Source: JBCCFW01 sp039029535 | Lineage (GTDB): Bacteria > Acidobacteriota > JBCCFW01 | Reading direction: 5' to 3' | NCBI GenBank assembly: GCA_039029535.1 | Contig: JBCCFW010000013.1 | Span: 1 to 64,000 of the forward strand | DNA: 64,000 bases | In this document: one piece after another, positions 59,641 through 64,000 of the stretch | How positions within the stretch are numbered: position 1 is the first letter of the stretch | Layout: each line of letters opens with the position of its first letter | Program-made: the position numbers and the translations under genes | Notes under the pieces: model-generated | Seen by the model: the letters and a program-made list of their open reading frames with translations, nothing else | Database searches by the model: none | Told to the model about the DNA's origin: nothing

Positions 59641-61557
59641 TCAGGGGCAGGGAACGCTCGGGCTGAGGTCCAGGTCGACCCGTGGGTTCACGGGTCCGAC
59701 CGAGCTCCCCCAGGTGCCCACTGCACAGACGTTGCGGCTTCGAACGAGCACGTAGCTGGCGCCGTCGGACGGGAGCGAGGCGACGAGCACCTGGTCAGGC
59801 AGGGCTGAGGTCAGGCAGGTGGCCGAGGCGAAGCTGCCGGTGGTGCGGAGGACCTCGAGGTCACCGGCGAGCAGGTCGTGAGCTCCTGACGGACCCAGGC
59901 CGGGCTGCGCATCCCAGGAGAGCCGTTCACCGATCGTCACGCGCAGGCCGGCGACCTCGGCCGGCGCGTCGAGCGCGTCACAGTCACAGGCGTCCCCCAC
60001 GCCGTCTCCGTCACCGTCCAGCTGTTCGGGATTGACGATCTCCGGACAGTTGTCGATGCCGTCCTCGACTCCGTCGTCATCCGCGTCCGCCACCGCTGCA
60101 CAGAGGTGGAAGACGTGAGCCGAGCCGGCGAAGGAGTCGTCACCAGCGGCTCCGCCGACCAGGACTCCGTCGTGGATGGCGACGTCGATTCCGAACCAGT
60201 CGCCGTCGCCCGCGTCGCTGGCGACGAGCCGGATCACCTCACCCCCAGCGTCGGGACCATCGGCGTCACGTCGATGGACGATCACCGAACCCGAGCGCAC
60301 GCCGTCCGGTCGATCCAGCCTGGCGCCGACGGCCAGGACATCGCCGGAGAGGGCGACGGTGCCGTACTGGGCTGCGGACACTCCGTCGCTGGCCGTCAGC
60401 TTGATCACCTCGCCCCAAGCATCCGGTCCACCCCGGTCACGCTGGAACACGTAGGCCGAGCCGGAGTCACGGCCCAGGTCGTCGTCGAGACTCGCACCGA
60501 CGACGATGAGGTCGTCCGACGCCGTCACGTGCGCACCGAAGGAGTCGCCCTCCTCACCGTCGCTGGCCGTGAGCTTGGTGACGAAGCCCCAGGCGTCGGG
60601 ACCACCGGTGTTCCGGTGGAAGACGTAGGCCGCACCGGCGAGTGAGCCGCGGTCGTCATCGCCGTTGGCTCCGACCACGATGACGTCGCCGGAGATCGCG
60701 ACGTCCCCCCCGAACCGGTCCTCGGCCTCTCGTCCTGGAGGGGCGAGCTTGCTGACGAATCCCCAGGAGTCCGGACCGCCTTCGCTGCGATGAAAGACCC
60801 AGGCGGCGCCCGCGTTGTCGCTCGGGATGTCATGAGAGAAAGCACCGACGACGAGGACGTCTCCCGACAGCGCGAGGCTCGACCCGAAGGCGTCTCCCGA
60901 CTCTCCGTCGCTGGCGACGATCTCGCTCACCTCGCCCCAGGCATCGGGCCCGCCCTCGTCACGGTGGTAGAGGTAGACCGAGCCGGCGCCACTGCCCAAC
61001 TCGTCATCGTTGGCTGCGCCGACGGCGATGACGTCGCCGGACACGGCCACGCTCCGGCCGAACAGGTCGCGCGTCGGAGAGTCGCTGGCGGTGAGCTCGA
61101 CCACCGGTCCCCAGGCATCGGGTCCACCCGCATCACGATGGTGCACCCAGGTCGTGCCGGGGTCGGCGTCCGTCTCGCCGTTGGCGCCGACGACCAGGAC
61201 GTCATCGGCGACCGCGACGCTCTGGCCGAAGCGTGTGGTCGTTCTCAGGCTACCTGACTCGAGTCGCGCCGTGGGGGCCCATGAGACCGTCGGGCAGAGG
61301 TCACAGGCATCGCCCGTGCCGTCGCGATCCAGGTCGTCTTGCCCCGGGTTGGGATGATCCGGGCAGTTGTCGGCCGTGTCTTCGATCCCGTCGGCGTCCC
61401 GGTCGGCAGAGCCGGTGGGACCGACGAGGGGCTCGGAGCCCAGCTCGTGCGTCAGCCCGCTCGCCGAGCTCGCCGTGAAGACGAGGAGGGCCGAGAGAGC
61501 GAGCCGGAGGAGAGCTCGGGCGTCGGCGTGGAGAGGGCGGTCGGGATCGGGACACAC
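59641..61557 (-). CDS. Secreted FG-GAP / thrombospondin type-3 repeat protein
   Basis: This 638-residue protein starts at GTG 61557 with signal segment LLRLALSALLVFTASSASG. A thrombospondin type-3 repeat follows (DRDADGIEDTADNCPD, DLDRDGTGDACDLCP). Then there are seven FG-GAP/integrin-alpha-like repeats in the form SGDVIVVGA...DD...GSAYVF-RD-GGPDAWG (FGRSVAVSGDVIAVGA, FGSSLALSGDVLVVGAF, FGGDVAISGDVIVVGAN and others), which make a beta-propeller with calcium loops. A second TSP3 repeat (DDDGVEDGIDNCPE, DGDGDGVGDAC) and a C-terminal module (YVLVRSRNVCAVGTWGSS) end it. It likely functions in adhesion or as a surface display protein. Confidence 0.85.
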   Translation of the reverse strand: MCPDPDRPLHADARALLRLALSALLVFTASSASGLTHELGSEPLVGPTGSADRDADGIEDTADNCPDHPNPGQDDLDRDGTGDACDLCPTVSWAPTARLESGSLRTTTRFGQSVAVADDVLVVGANGETDADPGTTWVHHRDAGGPDAWGPVVELTASDSPTRDLFGRSVAVSGDVIAVGAANDDELGSGAGSVYLYHRDEGGPDAWGEVSEIVASDGESGDAFGSSLALSGDVLVVGAFSHDIPSDNAGAAWVFHRSEGGPDSWGFVSKLAPPGREAEDRFGGDVAISGDVIVVGANGDDDRGSLAGAAYVFHRNTGGPDAWGFVTKLTASDGEEGDSFGAHVTASDDLIVVGASLDDDLGRDSGSAYVFQRDRGGPDAWGEVIKLTASDGVSAAQYGTVALSGDVLAVGARLDRPDGVRSGSVIVHRRDADGPDAGGEVIRLVASDAGDGDWFGIDVAIHDGVLVGGAAGDDSFAGSAHVFHLCAAVADADDDGVEDGIDNCPEIVNPEQLDGDGDGVGDACDCDALDAPAEVAGLRVTIGERLSWDAQPGLGPSGAHDLLAGDLEVLRTTGSFASATCLTSALPDQVLVASLPSDGASYVLVRSRNVCAVGTWGSSVGPVNPRVDLDLSPSVPCP

Positions 61558-61685
61558 GGTCGGGCTCCGGCTCGGGCGAACGACGCAAGCCGCCCGGCAT
61601 CGGCGGACGAGCCACCGATTGCGACTGGACCTGGCGTTGGTCTACGAGAAGAGCAACCGAAGCGGTCGAAGAAGCTGACAGCCCG

Positions 61686-63596
61686 CTACTGGCAGCAGCG
61701 GAAGCCGTTGCGATACGCCCGCGCGCCCGGACCGTAGGTCTGGTTGCGGCGGTAGCAGCGCGCCTTGTCCTTGGTGGTGTCGAAGCCGCCACCGAGGAGA
61801 ACGGCTCCGCGCTCGCTGTCGCCGACCCACTCGGACACGTTGCCGGTGAGGTCGTAGATGCCGTCGAGCGAGCGGCAGCCGGGCATGGAGCCGGTGTAGA
61901 CCGGTCGCTCCGTGTCGCGGTTGCGAGCGTCCCAGCACACGCCTCGGACGTGGTAGTCCGAGTGTGGATAGGCCGTGCCCTCGATCATGTCGTCGGCGTA
62001 CTGGCCGTCACCGTCGTCGTCCACCGGCGTCGCTCCCTGGCAGGCCGCGATCCACTCCTGCTCGGTGCACAAGCGCTTGCCCGAGGCCTGACAGGCAGCG
62101 GCCGCCTCGAACCACGAGACCGCCGTGGCGGGGATCTTGCCCTTGCCGCTGACGGCCTTGCCGTTCTCGATGGAGGCCTCGAAGGTGTCGATGAGGAAGC
62201 TGAGGTTGCCGTAGCGCACCTCGGTCATGGGGGGCAGGTCGTCGGGGACCTCGTCGTTGGCCACGGCGACCTGACGCATCTCGTTGGAGATCGCCTGGGC
62301 TTCCAGGCGGTCGGTGCCCAGGGCCTGCTCGAGGGTGAAGGCCATCGCCTCGGCGGTGCGGGCGCCTCGGTCGAGATCACCGTTGATGAACAGGCTGGGC
62401 GTGGACTTCACGCCGACGTCCATGCCGTGTGTCGCCGTCGCGAAGACTTGATCATGGGTCTCGTTCGAGGCGACGCAGGCGTTGAAGGCGTCGAGATCGA
62501 TGTCGACCTCCTTCGCGTAGGCCCGCAGCGACGGCAAGCCGAGCGAGTGCTGGTTCTTGTAGGTCAGGTCGTGGAAGGCCCAGAAGCGACCCTGCTGACG
62601 CGCGCACTCCGAAGCTCGGGCGGCGGCGCAGGCCTGAGGATGGCTGTTGTTCTTCACGCCCGGGTTGCAGCGCGGGCTCATGGGGAAGTGCTTGAAGACG
62701 AACAGCACGCGATCGCCGTAGGCGTCGACGAGTCGTCGGAGCTCGTTGCCCAGGCGCTTGCAGTAACCGCACTGGAAGTCGGCGAACTTGGTCACGACGA
62801 CCGAGGCTTCGGGGTTGCCCTTCCAGAGATCGTCGGCCGTGATCTCGAGGTTCCCGGTCGTGCCGTCGGCGAGCGTGACGGGCAAGCTGCGAGGCGTGGG
62901 CGATCCGGCGGGGTCGTCCTTGAGCTTCTTCCCACCGTCGGCAGTCGTCGTCTCGGCCTTCTTCGGAGCGTCGGGGAGCTCCACGCGTGCCTCGCCTTCC
63001 AGCGAGCGACGGAAGGCCTTCTGGCCGCCGATGGCCACGATGGCCGTGATCAGGCAGAGGGGCACGGCCACGCGAAGGCTGGACGAGCTGGGCGACAGGT
63101 CACCGAGACTCTTCTGGATGAGCTCGGGGATCTTGCGACCCGTGGCGAACCAGGCGAGAGCGGTGCTGGCGATGTTGATCGTGTAGAGGCTGATGCACCA
63201 GAGGCAGAGGGCCTCCAGTCGCACCTTCGAGACGTAGAAGAGGAAGACGGAGTAGAGGACCGTCAGCAGGCCGATGCCGAAGGCATGGGCGAGGGGGAGG
63301 TGCTCCTTGCGTCGCAGGGCGAGGATGCCGAGCGCGATCATCGTGAGGTAGGTGGGGATCGCGAAGACCGAGATCGGGATGCCGAAGAGCTCGGACTCGT
63401 CGGAGGTGTTGACCTTGTCGCAGTCGAAGGCCGAGCCGTCCGCGCAGCCGATGAGCTCGGCTTCGGTCGAGCCGTAGACGATGACCTCGTGATGCCAAAC
63501 GAGGTTGATGGAGATGAGCGTGCCCAGGGCGAGCAGGCCGATCATGACCTGCACCGGCCAGGTGCGAACGGACTCCGGGGTCTCTTTGCGTGCCAC
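61686..63596 (-). CDS. VKOR-DsbA-FGE-sulfatase triple fusion protein
   Basis: This 636-residue membrane protein starts at GTG 63596. The N-terminal vitamin-K-epoxide-reductase domain (residues about 15-150) has four helices, loop cysteines C51 and C59, and active-site CLWC (131-134). After a further helix (AVPLCLITAIVAIG) and linker, a DsbA/thioredoxin domain (about 245-430) contains CGYC (276-279) and the cis-Pro site KSTPSLF. A C-terminal FGE-sulfatase domain (about 460-636) contains KRLCTEQEWIAACQ, GIYDLTGNVSEWV, and YRNGFRCC. VKOR re-oxidises DsbA, which forms disulfides, and the third domain may be a substrate-binding or modifying fold. It shares an operon with a TlpA-like thioredoxin. 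Confidence 0.9.
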   Translation of the reverse strand: MARKETPESVRTWPVQVMIGLLALGTLISINLVWHHEVIVYGSTEAELIGCADGSAFDCDKVNTSDESELFGIPISVFAIPTYLTMIALGILALRRKEHLPLAHAFGIGLLTVLYSVFLFYVSKVRLEALCLWCISLYTINIASTALAWFATGRKIPELIQKSLGDLSPSSSSLRVAVPLCLITAIVAIGGQKAFRRSLEGEARVELPDAPKKAETTTADGGKKLKDDPAGSPTPRSLPVTLADGTTGNLEITADDLWKGNPEASVVVTKFADFQCGYCKRLGNELRRLVDAYGDRVLFVFKHFPMSPRCNPGVKNNSHPQACAAARASECARQQGRFWAFHDLTYKNQHSLGLPSLRAYAKEVDIDLDAFNACVASNETHDQVFATATHGMDVGVKSTPSLFINGDLDRGARTAEAMAFTLEQALGTDRLEAQAISNEMRQVAVANDEVPDDLPPMTEVRYGNLSFLIDTFEASIENGKAVSGKGKIPATAVSWFEAAAACQASGKRLCTEQEWIAACQGATPVDDDGDGQYADDMIEGTAYPHSDYHVRGVCWDARNRDTERPVYTGSMPGCRSLDGIYDLTGNVSEWVGDSERGAVLLGGGFDTTKDKARCYRRNQTYGPGARAYRNGFRCCQ

Positions 63597-63656
63597 GGTG
63601 AGTGCCTCGAGCTTCTTGCGGTCGACGACGACGGGTGGGGCGAGTCGGGGTCGGGA

Positions 63657-64000
63657 TCAGAGGAGGGAGCGGACGACCTTCATCGTGTCGTCGAGGTAGG
63701 TCTTGCGGTAGCCGCGCTGCAGCTTGCGCACGACACCCTCGCGGTCGATGACGAAGAGCGTCGGCATGAAGGCGACGTGGTACTCGCCCATGAGCTCGGC
63801 CTTGCTGTCGAGCAGCACGGGGAACTCGATGGGGTTCGACTGGGCCCAGCGCCGGGCGGAGGCCGGGTTCTTGTCGACGTTGACGCCGATGACCTTCAGG
63901 CCCTCGTCCTTGAGCTCGGCGTAGATCTCGTTGAGCTCCGGGATCTCCTTGCGGCACGGACCGCACCAAGAGGCCCAGAAGGTGACCATGACGACCTCGC
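63657..64000 (-). CDS. TlpA-like thioredoxin family protein (partial)
   Basis: The frame is open to the window edge at 64000, so the N-terminus is missing. The visible part is EVVMVTFWASWCGPCRKEIPEL, a thioredoxin active site CGPC in the TlpA/ResA style, followed by VIGVNVDKNPASARRW, FPVLLDSKAELMGEYHV, and the cis-Pro segment FMPTLFVIDREGVVRKL. TlpA proteins reduce disulfides in the periplasm, for example during cytochrome c maturation. It lies 60 bp upstream of the VKOR-DsbA-FGE gene on the same strand, so one transcript may carry both. The internal ATG at 63989 is too late to be the start because the conserved strand precedes it. Confidence 0.9.
   Translation of the reverse strand, partial: EVVMVTFWASWCGPCRKEIPELNEIYAELKDEGLKVIGVNVDKNPASARRWAQSNPIEFPVLLDSKAELMGEYHVAFMPTLFVIDREGVVRKLQRGYRKTYLDDTMKVVRSLL

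Noticed and set aside
1..64000. CRISPR array, insertion sequence, integrase or prophage
   Set aside because: No direct repeat-spacer pattern, transposase, integrase or phage structural gene was seen. The amidase at 10123 is the only phage-like item, and it stands alone.

Overview
The window is GC-rich (roughly two-thirds G+C by eye), densely coded on both strands, and carries no rRNA, tRNA, CRISPR array, insertion sequence or recognisable prophage. The gene content points to a Gram-negative, non-model environmental bacterium with a large secreted proteome. Evidence includes many signal peptides and lipoboxes, thrombospondin type-3, dockerin-like and FG-GAP repeat proteins, a cytosolic Ser/Thr kinase-STAND-TPR protein, an ECF sigma factor, and a small coiled-coil protein of a type I associate with Planctomycetota and relatives. 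Planctomycetota, Acidobacteriota and Myxococcota all remain possible, and no phylogenetic marker is present to decide.

Layout. 1-2.9 kb: the tail of an upstream gene, then a chimeric reading frame (start of an inositol-3-phosphate synthase joined to a LamG domain) and two small cytosolic genes. 2.9-13.8 kb: secreted repeat proteins, an orphan adenine/cytosine methyltransferase, VOC and DUF3050 enzymes, lipoproteins, an N-acetylmuramoyl-L-alanine amidase, a pirin and a DUF3667 membrane protein, with a dense cluster of RNA hairpins at 12.08-12.24 kb. 13.9-18.3 kb: three tandem paralogous exported proteins of unknown function. 18.3-27.1 kb: a convergent operon of three overlapping Hsp100/ClpB-like genes, preceded by a lipoprotein gene. 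In all three the first ATPase domain looks catalytically dead, and two end in a region that resembles the N-terminal part of class I peptide release factors. This is my leading candidate for an undescribed system.

28-33.2 kb: a secreted beta-helix protein and a kinase-STAND-TPR regulator. 33.2-35.3 kb: a lower-GC patch with an orphan Imm10 immunity gene, two small exported proteins and an AT-rich intergenic region. 35.3-38.9 kb: a 5'-3' flap exonuclease whose conserved N-terminus requires a CTG start, plus an ECF sigma factor and others. 39-44 kb: a secreted GH38 alpha-mannosidase. 44-47.8 kb: a ribose-type ABC importer (RbsB-RbsA-RbsC) whose permease carries an extra domain. Together these could harvest and take up sugars, although no regulatory link is visible.

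48-55.3 kb: a translationally coupled SWIM-DUF5691-MoxR-DUF5682-VWA cassette, a recurrent MoxR/VWA ATPase-chaperone type of system. 55.3-59.6 kb: DUF423, a secreted VWA protein, a lipoprotein and a divergent LysR regulator with a dyad in between. 59.6-64 kb: an FG-GAP protein, then an envelope thiol-redox operon made of a TlpA-like thioredoxin (cut by the window edge) and a VKOR-DsbA-FGE-sulfatase triple fusion.
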